64,000 nt of DNA, taken from NCBI GenBank assembly GCA_017406005.1, contig JAFQZI010000137.1:1-64000 (forward strand). The letters run 5' to 3'. The first letter of the stretch is position 1, and the number at the start of each line of letters is the position of its first letter. The notes beneath the pieces were generated by a model. That model searched no databases, had not been told where the DNA came from, and saw nothing but the letters and a program-made list of their open reading frames with translations. Origin of the DNA: Oscillospiraceae bacterium. Its GTDB lineage: Bacteria > Bacillota > Clostridia > Oscillospirales > Oscillospiraceae. Shown here one piece after another: positions 7,780 through 17,201 of the stretch. The position numbers were made by a program, and so were the translations under genes.

Positions 7780-9634
7780 ATTCCGACCCCTTATTTGCTC
7801 CTACAGGAGCAGATCCAATTGGAATGCCTGTTTCATTCGGATCAGGCTGATAGGGAAGATATAAGGTCACAATAGAACCTACATTTTTTTTACTGTCAAT
7901 TTCGGCCATATATTCTTCACCGTAATTTAAGAGAATACGTCTGCAGACATTTCTGAGCCCGATACTGATACTGTTTGTATCTCTGATATTCTCTTTTAGG
8001 GCAGATAGTTGAGCTTCATCCATACCAGAACCATCGTCTGATATCTTGAACACGATACGGTCTCCGCTCCGGTACCCCATGATATCGATATTTAAGATCT
8101 GATCTGAAGATGTTATTCCGTGAATGACCGAATTTTCAATAATAGGCTGAAAGATCAACTTGATGATTCTGCAGTTCATCAGTTCATCCTCGATGGCGAT
8201 ATTGGTACGGATTCGGTTTCCGTACTGATAGGAGAGGATGTCCAGATAGATCTTAACCTGCTCCAGCTCTTCCTTCACCAGGACTTCTTTTGTCGTGTTT
8301 CTGAGACCGTATTGGAGATTCTGCCCGAGGAGCTCTGCCATGTCAGCAACATCGTAGTTTTTTTTCAGATAGGAACGCATATGGATCATTTCGAGAGTGT
8401 TGTAAAGGTAATGAGGATTAATCTGGGTTCTCAGCAGTTGCAGTTCTGTTTCCTGCTGCTTTTCCTGTTTCGTTATCACTTCACCGACTAGAGTGCGTAT
8501 TCTGTCTGACATATGGTTAAAAGAATGAAAAAGGTAATTGATCTCCATCGGAAAGCCATGATCTTCTATTGCGGGTTTTTCCTTTAATTCATTCAGCTCA
8601 AAATGATTGCATGCCTCAATCAGACGGTTCATCGCATCCAGTACGTGTCGAACGTTAGACGTAATGATGACCACCATAATAATAAGAATGAGGCCGACAA
8701 TAGCTGTAAAAGTCAACTGGATGCTGCCGATGCTCCCGGTGGCATCGGAAAGGGGTGTCTGCAGGACAATAGAGTACCCGTTATTATGGCGTAGCGTGTT
8801 AACCAGAAAGTATTCGTGTTCTGATCTGTGGATTGTTTTTGACTGAGAGTCTTCTTTCGATACGGTTTCTCGGCCGATTCTGATCTCGTCATATAATGCC
8901 GGATCAGATGAGAGCAATAACTGATCATTCAGATAGATTGCAAAGCTCTGCCGAGGACTCAGACGTAGTGCATGAAATTGGTATAATATGGATTCTATGC
9001 TGATACCCGCCATACAGAATCCTTCAATCTGAATTGTGCTCATATCCATAATACCCCTGCAAACGCAGAGATAGCTGCCATCCACATCCGGCATCCCGGT
9101 ACCAGTGACCTGGGAAGCGGGAATAAGAAATGGTTTACCGGTATGGAAAGACAGGACGGTCTGGTACCACTCGACTTCCTCGGGGATATAGCATACCCTG
9201 TATTCCGAGTAACTGCCATTCTGGACAGCCACACCATGACCATCCCGATCATACAAGGCAATCATCTCTGCCCCACCCTGCCCCAGATGGGTTCTTGCCT
9301 GCTGGCTGAAGTAGGAGTAAAGACGGAAATTCCTGGAAATGCATTGACCTTTCAATGCTTTACTGATGGCAGGATCGTTGTTGACCATTGCCAGAGAGGC
9401 AGGAAACAGAGCGGTATCCGACAGGTGGTTTATAATGTTTTCTACATTTGTCAGCATCTGTTCTCCAGTTTGAAAGTACCGGTTGGACAAGTCGCTGTAA
9501 GTCTGATAGGCAGTCATAAAAACAGAGTACAGAAGAAAGAAAACAGAAATTATAATCTGCAGTATTACGATAACCCGCATTTCTGTTTTGATGGACAGAT
9601 GTCTGTTTTTTATAGATTTTATAATTGAAGTCAT
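7763..9634 (-). CDS. YesM-type sensor histidine kinase
   Basis: A 623-residue membrane sensor kinase. An N-terminal transmembrane helix (about 20-45) is followed by a roughly 260-residue extracytoplasmic Cache-like sensor, a second helix (about 305-330), a HAMP-like region, the His_kinase motif QINPHYLYNTLEMI with the phosphorylated His, and a HATPase domain with N-box IIENSVIHG and DDGSGM. This is the LytS/YesM class that partners with YesN regulators, usually controlling adjacent sugar ABC transporters. It diverges from the binding-protein gene at 9811, which supports that role. Confidence 0.93.
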   Translation of the reverse strand: MTSIIKSIKNRHLSIKTEMRVIVILQIIISVFFLLYSVFMTAYQTYSDLSNRYFQTGEQMLTNVENIINHLSDTALFPASLAMVNNDPAISKALKGQCISRNFRLYSYFSQQARTHLGQGGAEMIALYDRDGHGVAVQNGSYSEYRVCYIPEEVEWYQTVLSFHTGKPFLIPASQVTGTGMPDVDGSYLCVCRGIMDMSTIQIEGFCMAGISIESILYQFHALRLSPRQSFAIYLNDQLLLSSDPALYDEIRIGRETVSKEDSQSKTIHRSEHEYFLVNTLRHNNGYSIVLQTPLSDATGSIGSIQLTFTAIVGLILIIMVVIITSNVRHVLDAMNRLIEACNHFELNELKEKPAIEDHGFPMEINYLFHSFNHMSDRIRTLVGEVITKQEKQQETELQLLRTQINPHYLYNTLEMIHMRSYLKKNYDVADMAELLGQNLQYGLRNTTKEVLVKEELEQVKIYLDILSYQYGNRIRTNIAIEDELMNCRIIKLIFQPIIENSVIHGITSSDQILNIDIMGYRSGDRIVFKISDDGSGMDEAQLSALKENIRDTNSISIGLRNVCRRILLNYGEEYMAEIDSKKNVGSIVTLYLPYQPDPNETGIPIGSAPVGANKGSEYGNIE

Positions 9635-9730
9635 ATTATTCTCTCAGATTCCCTTCTTTCATAAAAAAATCTGTTATGCCAACAGAGTAACATTTTTCTT
9701 TGAATATGGCAAGTAAAGTTTGAAAGTGGT

Positions 9731-9760
9731 ATGAAATATCTGTGGGTTGTATGTTATAGT
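9731..9760 (+). promoter_or_regulatory. Candidate promoter for the ABC transporter operon
   Basis: ATGAAA (9731-9736) and TATAGT (9755-9760) are spaced by 18 bases in the 176-base gap between the divergent kinase and binding-protein genes. The match is modest; a YesN-activated promoter need not have a strong -35. No convincing operator was recognised. Confidence 0.3.
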
Positions 9761-9810
9761 CAATACACAGGGTAGAAACACCCAAGTATAAAATTATTCT
9801 GGAGGGAAAA

Positions 9811-11049
9811 ATGAAAAAACTCATAGCAATGCTTCTTTGCATCGTTTTCGTTGCCTCCCTTGGCGCGAATGCATTTGCGGCGACAGACAAGGTGGCAATC
9901 GAATTCTTCCATCAGAAACCCGAGAATGTGGAATTATACAACACATTGATTGCAAAGTTTATGGAAGAAAACCCTGACATTGAAGTCAACATCACTCTGG
10001 CAGAAACCACGACCACGACCCTGATTTCCCGTATCGCGGCAGGAAATATCCCTGACCTCGTTTCTGTATATCCGATGTCCGCCTCTTACAGGAACATGAT
10101 GAGAGAAGGGATCTATGAAGAAATCACCGATACCGCAATGCTCGACCGTGTGAATCCTTCCGTTATTGAAAGATGCCTGGTTGACGGCAAGATTTACTGC
10201 ATCCCAATGACCATGAACGCATATGGTCTCTACTACAATGTAGACGTATTTAATGAACTCGGTCTTGAAATTCCTGCAACTATGGATGAGATGTGGGAAG
10301 TCTGTGACAAGCTTGTTGCTGCAGGCTATCAGCCGTTTTCTTTCCCAGACAAGAAAACCACCCGTATCAGCCAGATGTTTGACCGTTCTTTGATCGGCTG
10401 TATCGACCATGATTTCTACACCAAGTGCGATGAGCTGTATGCAGGCAATTACGATGTAACCACAGATCCGAATATACGCCTCTATGCAGAGACTATTCTA
10501 AAGCTTAGAGAATACGGAAACCCTGACTCTCTGGGATATGATGATGAACCTGCCTATGAGGAATTCACCAGCGGCAAATCAGTTATGTATATTGATGGCT
10601 CCTGGGCAGTCACTACATTCGAGAAGATGAATCCTGAGCTGAATTTTGACTGCACTGCCATTCCTGTTGTTACCACAGAGGATTTCTGGACTGCAGGTAC
10701 TGTAGATACTGCTTTTGCGATTTCCGCTGAAGCTTCCGCAGAGAAAAAAGCTGCCTGCACGAAGCTGCTGGAGTTTATGCTTCGTGAGGATATCGCTCAG
10801 GAATTCTGTGACGGAGATAAGAACCCGAACCTGATCAAAGGCGTCCAGTATAATGTGGAACAGCTGAAGAAGATTAACGGTTTCATTGATGCCGGCCAGT
10901 TCGGACCTTCCCTTGCAAGTATCTGGACTCAGGACCTGAGAAACAACATCAATGTCGCAGTTCAGGCACTGATCCTGGATAAAGATGTGGACACTTTCTT
11001 AACGGACTTCAACGATATCCTAAAAGAATATTACGAGCCCCAGGAATAA
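9811..11049 (+). CDS. Extracellular sugar-binding protein of an ABC transporter
   Basis: A 412-residue family-1 extracellular solute-binding protein. A Sec signal peptide (MKKLIAMLLCIVFVASLGANAFA) ends with an AFA cleavage site, and no lipobox Cys follows. The mature part has the usual binding-protein features: KFMEENPDIEV, IPMTMNAYGLYYN and a hinge region YIDGSWAV. It is followed by a strong hairpin (11070-11093) and two permease genes, the standard order for CUT1-type sugar importers. No ATPase is encoded here, so a shared MsmX-like ATPase is expected elsewhere. The substrate is unknown; the esterases downstream suggest an acylated oligosaccharide. Confidence 0.9.
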   Translation: MKKLIAMLLCIVFVASLGANAFAATDKVAIEFFHQKPENVELYNTLIAKFMEENPDIEVNITLAETTTTTLISRIAAGNIPDLVSVYPMSASYRNMMREGIYEEITDTAMLDRVNPSVIERCLVDGKIYCIPMTMNAYGLYYNVDVFNELGLEIPATMDEMWEVCDKLVAAGYQPFSFPDKKTTRISQMFDRSLIGCIDHDFYTKCDELYAGNYDVTTDPNIRLYAETILKLREYGNPDSLGYDDEPAYEEFTSGKSVMYIDGSWAVTTFEKMNPELNFDCTAIPVVTTEDFWTAGTVDTAFAISAEASAEKKAACTKLLEFMLREDIAQEFCDGDKNPNLIKGVQYNVEQLKKINGFIDAGQFGPSLASIWTQDLRNNINVAVQALILDKDVDTFLTDFNDILKEYYEPQE

Positions 11050-11069
11050 TTCAATAGGAGCAAATGACG

Positions 11070-11093
11070 AGGGAAAGGGGCAACCCTTTCCCT
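11070..11093 (+). terminator. Stem-loop after the binding-protein gene
   Basis: AGGGAAAGGG (11070-11079) pairs perfectly with CCCTTTCCCT (11084-11093) around a GCAA tetraloop, followed by TTTG. It lies between the binding-protein gene and the first permease, where such hairpins commonly keep the binding protein more abundant than the permeases. Confidence 0.7.
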
Positions 11094-11115
11094 TTGTTGC
11101 AACAGGAGGTACACC

Positions 11116-12003
11116 ATGTTTTCGAGGAAAAACAAAAATCGGGAACGGAACATTACACATTTTCTGTATGTACTGCCGAACCTGCTCTTGTATTCTACGC
11201 TTTCCGTGGTACCAATCGTTCTCGGCTTATATTACAGTTTTACGGACTGGAATGGTATCAGCAAAAAGTATAATATGATTGGCTTTGCCAATTATCTGAA
11301 AATACTTTCAGATAAACGCTTTCGCAAAGCGGTTATTTTTAATCTGCGATATGCAGGAATGCTAATCATCTGTATCATGTTTCTGGCAGTTGTCCTTGGT
11401 TTGCTTTTAAATACTAAAGTCAAAGGGCAAAATGCCTATCGCGCGATTTACTTCTTCCCCGCCTGTATCAGTATGCTGACCATAGGGTTGATTGCTAACT
11501 ATATCTTTTTCCAAGGTGTTCCGAGCATAGGAAAATCGTTGGGAATTGAAGCGCTCCAAAAAAACATCTTATCCAACCGTTCTCTGGCAATTTACGGGAT
11601 TCTCATTACCAATGTCTGGAAAAGTGTCGCAATCCCAACAGTTCTGGTGATTTCTGCATTGCAGACGATTCCGAAAGAAATCACGGAAGCAGCTACAGTG
11701 GATGGCGCAAGCCCTTGGCAACGCTTCTGGCACATTACGGTTCCCTATATCCTGCCGATCCTGAGTATTATCTTTGTCCTTGTCTTGAAAGAAGGACTGA
11801 TGATTTACGATCTTATCATGGCGTTGACTTCCGGCGGTCCGGCGGGAGCGACAGAGAGTATTACACTTTCAATCTATCGTCTCGGATTTGAAGACAGCAA
11901 ATTTGGCTATGCGATTTCGGAAGCGATGCTTGTTGCCATTATTATTGCGATAATCTCTGTCATCCAGATCCGTTTTACCGATAAGCGTAAAATCTACGAC
12001 TAA
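11116..12003 (+). CDS. Sugar ABC transporter permease (MalF type)
   Basis: A 295-residue inner-membrane permease with six predicted transmembrane helices. The cytoplasmic coupling motif EAATVDGASPWQRFWHITVPYI (about residues 195-215) is the EAA loop that contacts the ATPase. The start ATG 11116 follows CAGGAGG. It is 15 bases before the second permease gene. The partner binding protein is at 9811. Confidence 0.93.
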   Translation: MFSRKNKNRERNITHFLYVLPNLLLYSTLSVVPIVLGLYYSFTDWNGISKKYNMIGFANYLKILSDKRFRKAVIFNLRYAGMLIICIMFLAVVLGLLLNTKVKGQNAYRAIYFFPACISMLTIGLIANYIFFQGVPSIGKSLGIEALQKNILSNRSLAIYGILITNVWKSVAIPTVLVISALQTIPKEITEAATVDGASPWQRFWHITVPYILPILSIIFVLVLKEGLMIYDLIMALTSGGPAGATESITLSIYRLGFEDSKFGYAISEAMLVAIIIAIISVIQIRFTDKRKIYD

Positions 12004-12018
12004 AGGGAGGAGAGAACA

Positions 12019-12852
12019 ATGAGAATCAAACCTATTTCCAAAGCACTGATCTATCTTTTCCTAACCTTTGGAGCGATCTGTGTTATTTTCCCTTTTTATC
12101 TGACGGTGGTTTCTTCCCTGAAAGATATGAGCGATATCTTCAGCAACTTCTTTGGCCTGCCCAAAAAATTTACTTTAGAAAACTTCCGGTATGTGTTTTC
12201 CAAGCCGGACTATCTTATCGCTTTGAAAAATACGGTGATCATAACCGGGACTTCGCTGGTTGCCATGATCACCTTCCTGCCCATGTGCGCATACGCAATC
12301 TCCAGAAGGCGGTTCGAATCGAAGTTTTATAATTTCCTTTATTTCTTTATGGTGGCTGGAATTTTTGTCCCGTTTCAGGTGAAAATGCTTCCTCTGATTA
12401 AGCTGATGAGCAAACTTGGCCTTCTGAACCGGTTTGGGGCAATTCTGCTGTATATCGCAAACTCCACCTGCGAAGGGATCTTTCTGATGGTTGGTTTCCT
12501 TTCTGCCATCCCAAGGGATCTGGAAGAGGCTGCCTATATCGATGGAGCTTCCACCAATCAGGTATTCCGCATGATTGTCCGCCCGATTATGAAACCAATT
12601 ATTTCCACGGTTGTTATTAAAAACTCTTTGTGGATCTGGAACGATTACTTTATGCCGTCCCTGGTGCTGAATCAATCCAATCTATATAGAACCTTAACAC
12701 TGTATCAGTATTCATTCCGAACAGAGAATTCAACGAATTTTACGATTGTATTTGCTGTCATGCTCCTTTCTATCCTGCCGATTTTTGTCGTCTACTGTAT
12801 TTTCCAGAAGAAGATTGTCGCCGGGATGCTGGAAGGCGCAGTCAAAGGATAG
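12019..12852 (+). CDS. Sugar ABC transporter permease (MalG type)
   Basis: A 277-residue permease of the MalG/CUT1 class with six predicted helices and the coupling loop EEAAYIDGASTNQVFRMIV. The start has AAAGGGAGGAGAG upstream. It pairs with the permease at 11116 and is followed 11 bases later by an esterase gene in the same operon. Confidence 0.93.
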   Translation: MRIKPISKALIYLFLTFGAICVIFPFYLTVVSSLKDMSDIFSNFFGLPKKFTLENFRYVFSKPDYLIALKNTVIITGTSLVAMITFLPMCAYAISRRRFESKFYNFLYFFMVAGIFVPFQVKMLPLIKLMSKLGLLNRFGAILLYIANSTCEGIFLMVGFLSAIPRDLEEAAYIDGASTNQVFRMIVRPIMKPIISTVVIKNSLWIWNDYFMPSLVLNQSNLYRTLTLYQYSFRTENSTNFTIVFAVMLLSILPIFVVYCIFQKKIVAGMLEGAVKG

Positions 12853-12863
12853 AGGAAGAATAT

Positions 12864-13682
12864 ATGGCTTTGCTTCACATTGATCTTTTTTCTGAAGTTC
12901 TGCAAATGGATACCGGGATATCTGTCATTATGCCGGAGAGAATGCAGGGAATCGGACTTGAAGGTGCTTCTACAGATCAGAAATATCCGGTTTTATGGCT
13001 GCTGCACGGAAGAAGTGACGACCATACCATATGGTTGCGCCGTACATCTATCGAGCGCTATGCGGCACCTTTGGGTATTATGGTTGTGATGCCCGAGGTT
13101 AGTTACAGCCGATATATGAACATGGCATACGGGCCGCGTTACAGGGACTTTATTGCGGAAGAACTGTATCACTTCTGCAAAAAGCTTTTTCCGAATATGA
13201 GCACAGACAGAAAAGACCACTATATAGCAGGCCTTTCCATGGGCGGTGGCGGTGCAATGTTTTTAGGCCTTACCTATCCGGAGCAATACGGGACGATCTG
13301 CATGCTCTCGACCGGAGGAGTTGCACCGCTAGAGGGACTTTGGCGAAGCCAAGGCGGTCAGGATACAGGTTATCGTAAATGTAATCTTGATATCTATGGA
13401 ACCGAAGATTCAGATTCTTTAGCAGGGACGGAATATGATATTCTAAAACTGATTCTGGATACCGCGAATAATCATGATGTGCTTCCAGAGGTCTTTCATG
13501 CTATGGGTACGGAGGATGTCCGTTATCCTGTAGCAATGAAGATCAGAGAAACCTTTGAATCTATCCCCGGGAATCCGTATCATTATGAATACCATGAAGG
13601 CCCCGGAAAACATGAATGGATCTTTTGGGATGAATGGATTCAGAAATTTCTGGAAAGCAGATTTTGCCAGGAGGGGAATTAG
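12864..13682 (+). CDS. Alpha/beta-hydrolase esterase (esterase D / tributyrin esterase type)
   Basis: A 272-residue cytoplasmic esterase with no signal peptide. The oxyanion region WLLHGRSDD and the nucleophile elbow AGLSMGGGG supply the catalytic Ser; an Asp lies in GTEDVRYP and the His in GKHEWIFWDEW. Such enzymes remove acyl groups from sugars, so this one probably deacylates the carbohydrate imported by the preceding transporter. The next gene is a degenerate paralogue. Confidence 0.85.
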   Translation: MALLHIDLFSEVLQMDTGISVIMPERMQGIGLEGASTDQKYPVLWLLHGRSDDHTIWLRRTSIERYAAPLGIMVVMPEVSYSRYMNMAYGPRYRDFIAEELYHFCKKLFPNMSTDRKDHYIAGLSMGGGGAMFLGLTYPEQYGTICMLSTGGVAPLEGLWRSQGGQDTGYRKCNLDIYGTEDSDSLAGTEYDILKLILDTANNHDVLPEVFHAMGTEDVRYPVAMKIRETFESIPGNPYHYEYHEGPGKHEWIFWDEWIQKFLESRFCQEGN

Positions 13683-13683
13683 C

Positions 13684-14394
13684 ATGGCAGTGATTATTCA
13701 CCATTTTTATTCTTCTGCGCTGACAGAATGCAATTCCATGACCGTGATCGTTCCGGTGGAAAAAGCCGAAAGGACTTCCTATCCGGTGCTGTGGTTGATC
13801 CCCCCCTTCGGCGGAGACCATACAGCCTGGCTGCGGCATACCAATATGGAACGTCTTGCAGAAGAAAATGCATTTATGATTGTCATGCCGGATATGAAGC
13901 TGAGCTTTGGTACCGACATGGTACACGGCTTCAAATACCATACGATGCTTACAAAAGAGCTGCCACAGGTTTTGTGTCAGGTTTATCCGGCCGATCTGTC
14001 ACAGCAGATGATTGCAGGAGCGAAAGAAGGGGCATATACTGCTCTGTATTCATCGCTGACTTGTGAAGGGCAATACAGAAAAACCATTGCATTGTCCTGC
14101 GGATCTCTTACAGATGAGAACCTTCCGAAGAATCTTCAGAAGCCATTCTTCTATGCCTTTGGCACGGATAATATGGCTGATCTATCAAATACGGATTATG
14201 ATGTATGTTCTTCGCTCGATAGCTGGAAAGATTTGGATACATGGTTCCTTGCATGGTCCTGCAAAGACACATACCACTCCTCCTGTGAACGCCTTTCCTC
14301 GTATCTCCGTGCAGGGTCCGTAAAGGAGTATAAGGGGGCTTCTTTCAGTTGGAAAGAATGGGAAAGCGTTCTGAAGGATGTTTTCAACGGATAA
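13684..14394 (+). CDS. Esterase paralogue lacking the catalytic residues
   Basis: 236 residues aligning with the preceding esterase along the whole length: VLWLIPPFGGDHTAWLRHTNMERLA mirrors its VLWLLHGRSDDHTIWLRRTSIERYA region, and GSVKEYKGASFSWKEWE mirrors its C-terminus. The nucleophile elbow has become AGAKEGAY, so the Ser is gone, and the region that should carry the catalytic His has lost it. ATG 13684, one base after the esterase TAG and preceded by AGGAGGGG, is preferred over earlier in-frame codons. The frame is intact, which suggests a retained pseudoenzyme, perhaps a binding or partner subunit. Confidence 0.75.
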   Translation: MAVIIHHFYSSALTECNSMTVIVPVEKAERTSYPVLWLIPPFGGDHTAWLRHTNMERLAEENAFMIVMPDMKLSFGTDMVHGFKYHTMLTKELPQVLCQVYPADLSQQMIAGAKEGAYTALYSSLTCEGQYRKTIALSCGSLTDENLPKNLQKPFFYAFGTDNMADLSNTDYDVCSSLDSWKDLDTWFLAWSCKDTYHSSCERLSSYLRAGSVKEYKGASFSWKEWESVLKDVFNG

Positions 14395-14417
14395 AACCAT
14401 TACAAGAGGAAAAATAG

Positions 14418-15572
14418 ATGCAGAAGACACAGGTTATGAAGTTGCCCGTCACGATCATTCGCGGTGGTACAAGCAAAGGTGTGTACATTCTGGAAAATGA
14501 TCTTCCGGAAAATCATGAGGAGTGGGAGCAGATTCTCCTTCGCCTGATGGGCAGCCCGGACAAAAAGCAGATTGACGGCCTCGGCGGATCGCAGTCTGTC
14601 ACCAGCAAGGTTGCCATTATCAAAAAGTCTGACAGAGAAGATGCGGACATTGATTACACCTTTGCACAGGTATCCGTAGACAAGCCACTTGTCAGCTATA
14701 AAGGAAATTGCGGCAATATTTCCTCGGGAGTCGGGCCGTTTGCAATTGAAAAAGGTCTTGTGGAATGCAGGGACGGGGTCACACCTGTCAGAATCTACAA
14801 CACGAATACCGATAAAATCATAGTGGCAGATGTGCACACAAGAGACGGGGAAGTGCAATACAGCGGTGATTTCGCCATTGCAGGTGTTCCGGGAACGGCT
14901 TCTCCGGTAAAGCTCAAATTTGTAAAGCCGTCCGGAACACTGGGGAAAGGCTTGCTCCCGACAGGCAATGCCGTGGATACACTTGATGTACCGGGATATG
15001 GCGAAGTTCAGGTGTCCATTGTTGATGCAGCAAACCCTCTCGTGTTTGCAAAAGCAAAAGATCTTGGCCTTACGGGGAAAGAGCTTCCGGATAATCTGAA
15101 TGCAGATGCCGAAAAGCTTGATCTTCTGGAAAAAGTAAGAGGCCTTGCTGCGGTAAAACTGGGGCTGATTGACGATTACACTCAGTCCGCCTGGGAGACG
15201 CCGGGGATCCCGAAGATGACCTTTGTAGCTGAAGCGGACGACTATGAAACCCCCGACGGGAAAAAGATTTCAAAGGATGAGATTGATCTCCTGTCGCACA
15301 TGATGTCTATGCAAAAGACACATCCCAGCTATGCTATGACAGGCGCTATGTGCACGGCGGCTGCAGCCGTTGTACCGGGCAGTATTGTGAATCAGGTCCT
15401 TCCTGAAACGGTTGACACCCAGTTTATCCGGATCGGGCATCCGGCCGGGGTTCTGGAATGCGGCGTCGATTACACAGAAAACGGAATCGAACCGGACGTT
15501 GAGGATACCTTCGGTTTCCGCACGGCAAATCTCCTGATGGAAGGAATCGCTACTATTCGAATTGAGAAATAA
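14418..15572 (+). CDS. PrpF-family isomerase/tautomerase
   Basis: A 384-residue PrpF/AcnD-accessory family protein with the family opening VTIIRGGTSKGVYI, the YKGNCGNISSGVGPFAIEKG active-site region and the C-terminal GHPAGVLECGV. Known members isomerise trans-aconitate or methylaconitate, methylitaconate, or tautomerise 4-oxalomesaconate; the sequence alone does not decide. It is 23 bases after the pseudo-esterase and may be the last gene of the ABC operon. It is followed by palindrome copy 3. Confidence 0.8.
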   Translation: MQKTQVMKLPVTIIRGGTSKGVYILENDLPENHEEWEQILLRLMGSPDKKQIDGLGGSQSVTSKVAIIKKSDREDADIDYTFAQVSVDKPLVSYKGNCGNISSGVGPFAIEKGLVECRDGVTPVRIYNTNTDKIIVADVHTRDGEVQYSGDFAIAGVPGTASPVKLKFVKPSGTLGKGLLPTGNAVDTLDVPGYGEVQVSIVDAANPLVFAKAKDLGLTGKELPDNLNADAEKLDLLEKVRGLAAVKLGLIDDYTQSAWETPGIPKMTFVAEADDYETPDGKKISKDEIDLLSHMMSMQKTHPSYAMTGAMCTAAAAVVPGSIVNQVLPETVDTQFIRIGHPAGVLECGVDYTENGIEPDVEDTFGFRTANLLMEGIATIRIEK

Positions 15573-15631
15573 AAGCCTTCTGCGGTCTGGTTGCTGCATG
15601 ACTGGAAAAGCATTTGTTTTATAAACCGAAC

Positions 15632-15704
15632 TGACAAAATGACAAAACTCTATGGATAAAGAAGCCTTACTTTTCGGCTTTTCCGGAGTTTTGTCATTTT
15701 GTCA
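15632..15704. repeat. GACAAAA-arm compound palindrome, copy 3
   Basis: Perfect 19-bp arms, TGACAAAATGACAAAACTC (15632-15650) and its complement (15686-15704), enclose an interior with AAGCC/GGCTT that resembles the interior of copy 2. It is placed between convergent prpF-like and tupC-like genes, so it would serve both as terminator. Confidence 0.85.
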
Positions 15705-15760
15705 TGCCCGTATTTGTTTTTTCAGAGATCTGACGGAAGGGGTCTTCGGTTCCCCGCCTG

Positions 15761-16414
15761 TTATACGCCGTAAAATTCAAGAAAACGTCTGGTCTCGTCT
15801 TTTGAAGGGTTGTTCAAAAGCTGCTCTGTTTCTCCTTGTTCTATAAGGCAGCCCTCATGGAGATAAATCATCCGGTCGGCAATTCTGCGAGCCTGCTGGA
15901 TGCTGTGTGTAATCAGAAGCACGGCGCAGCCTGTTTCTTTGCAAAAACTGCGGATCAGTTCTTCGGCGGCAAGAGTTGATTCCATATCCATGGCAGCTGT
16001 CGGTTCGTCGAGAATCAGAAGACGATAGGAACGCATCAGCAGACGGGCAAGAGCCATTTTTGCCGTTTCTCCCCCGGAGAGTTTTTTTGCCGGATGCCGG
16101 CAGAGATGCTCAAGGTTGAGAGCTTTCATCAGATAAGCAAAACGGTTTTTGTCTCCGCCGTTGAGGAGAATGTTGCGTTCCGTGCTCATGCGAAAGGCAT
16201 AGCTCTTCTGGGGCATATAACCCACGGTGATATCCGGAGAAATTCCTGTTTTCTGATCGGACAATTCAATGCCGGCCAGAATCTTCGCGAGGCACGATTT
16301 CCCGCTTCCGTTGGATCCCGCGACCGCGGTAATCTGCCCTTCGGGGATCTCAAAAGCGGGGAGATCCAGCACTTTGCGGATTCCGTATGTTTTGCTGACT
16401 GTAGGAACTTTCAT
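15761..16414 (-). CDS. tupC: Tungstate ABC transporter ATP-binding protein
   Basis: A 217-residue ABC ATPase with Walker A GSNGSGKSC (about 34-42), signature LSGGETAKMALARLL and Walker B LLILDEPTAAMD. It overlaps the permease gene by 4 bases (16411-16414). Together with a TupB-type permease and a TupA-like binding protein, beside molybdopterin genes and a tungsten enzyme, tungstate is the best substrate call; molybdate is the alternative. Confidence 0.85.
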   Translation of the reverse strand: MKVPTVSKTYGIRKVLDLPAFEIPEGQITAVAGSNGSGKSCLAKILAGIELSDQKTGISPDITVGYMPQKSYAFRMSTERNILLNGGDKNRFAYLMKALNLEHLCRHPAKKLSGGETAKMALARLLMRSYRLLILDEPTAAMDMESTLAAEELIRSFCKETGCAVLLITHSIQQARRIADRMIYLHEGCLIEQGETEQLLNNPSKDETRRFLEFYGV

Positions 16415-17097
16415 CTGCTCAGCCTCCTTTGCATCAGGCTGAGGAGTATATTTACAATCAGCGAAAGGCTAAGCAGAATCAGCCCGAGGGCGATACCAAG
16501 TGTAAAGTTTCCGCGGTTTGTATACTGCATAATGGCAGTCGTCATGACATTGGTTTTCCATGCAATTGCTCCGCCGACCATGGAAACGGCGCCTACTTCG
16601 GCAATGGCGCGGGCAAAAGCCAGAAGATATACGGAAAAAATCGGGTATACACATTCGTTGAGCAATAAAAAGAAACGTCTGCCGGCGGAAAAACCGAGGC
16701 CTCTGGCGGTTTCCCGGAGTGAAGGGGCAATATCTGAAACATATGTCTCCATGTTTCCGATGACAATAGGGGTAATCAGGACCACCTGAGCCAGGATCAT
16801 CAGTTTTACGGTGAAGAGCAGCTTCAGATGCCGGAAGGGACCGACTCCTGAAAAAAGCAGATAAAACAAAAGTCCGCAAACAACGGGAGGCATCCCCATC
16901 AGGGTACGGTTTATGACCAGCAGAATACCGCGGCCTGGAAATCTGCCTGTGCCCAGCCAGAGCCCGATCGGAACACCAATCAGCAGTGCGACGACAGAAC
17001 TGGTCAGGCTGACTCTGGCCGTAGTGGAAAGAATATTCAGGAGTTCGCGATCGGCTGAAAGGATCAACTCGATTGCTTTCTGGATGGAAGAACCCAT
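16411..17097 (-). CDS. tupB: Tungstate ABC transporter permease
   Basis: A 228-residue permease with about five to six hydrophobic segments, of the TupB/ModB class; the MGMPPVVCGLL and ARGLGFSAGRRFFLLL segments include the ATPase-coupling loop. It lies 104 bases after tupA, with a stem-loop in the gap, and overlaps tupC. Confidence 0.85.
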   Translation of the reverse strand: MGSSIQKAIELILSADRELLNILSTTARVSLTSSVVALLIGVPIGLWLGTGRFPGRGILLVINRTLMGMPPVVCGLLFYLLFSGVGPFRHLKLLFTVKLMILAQVVLITPIVIGNMETYVSDIAPSLRETARGLGFSAGRRFFLLLNECVYPIFSVYLLAFARAIAEVGAVSMVGGAIAWKTNVMTTAIMQYTNRGNFTLGIALGLILLSLSLIVNILLSLMQRRLSR

Positions 17098-17118
17098 TTT
17101 TCCCGTCCTTTAACAGTG

Positions 17119-17148
17119 ATAGCCCTGGAAGAAAACTTCCAAGGCTAT
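17119..17148 (-). terminator. Stem-loop between tupA and tupB
   Basis: ATAGCC-C-TGGAAG (17119-17131) pairs with CTTCCA-A-GGCTAT (17136-17148) around an AAAA loop, 12 bp with one internal mismatch. There is no T-run on the minus strand, so it is better viewed as an mRNA-stabilising or partial-termination hairpin that favours tupA expression. Confidence 0.6.
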
Positions 17149-17201
17149 ATTACTTGAAATTCCGGAACAAATCAAGAGATTACGGAGGACTTATCCTGTT
17201 C

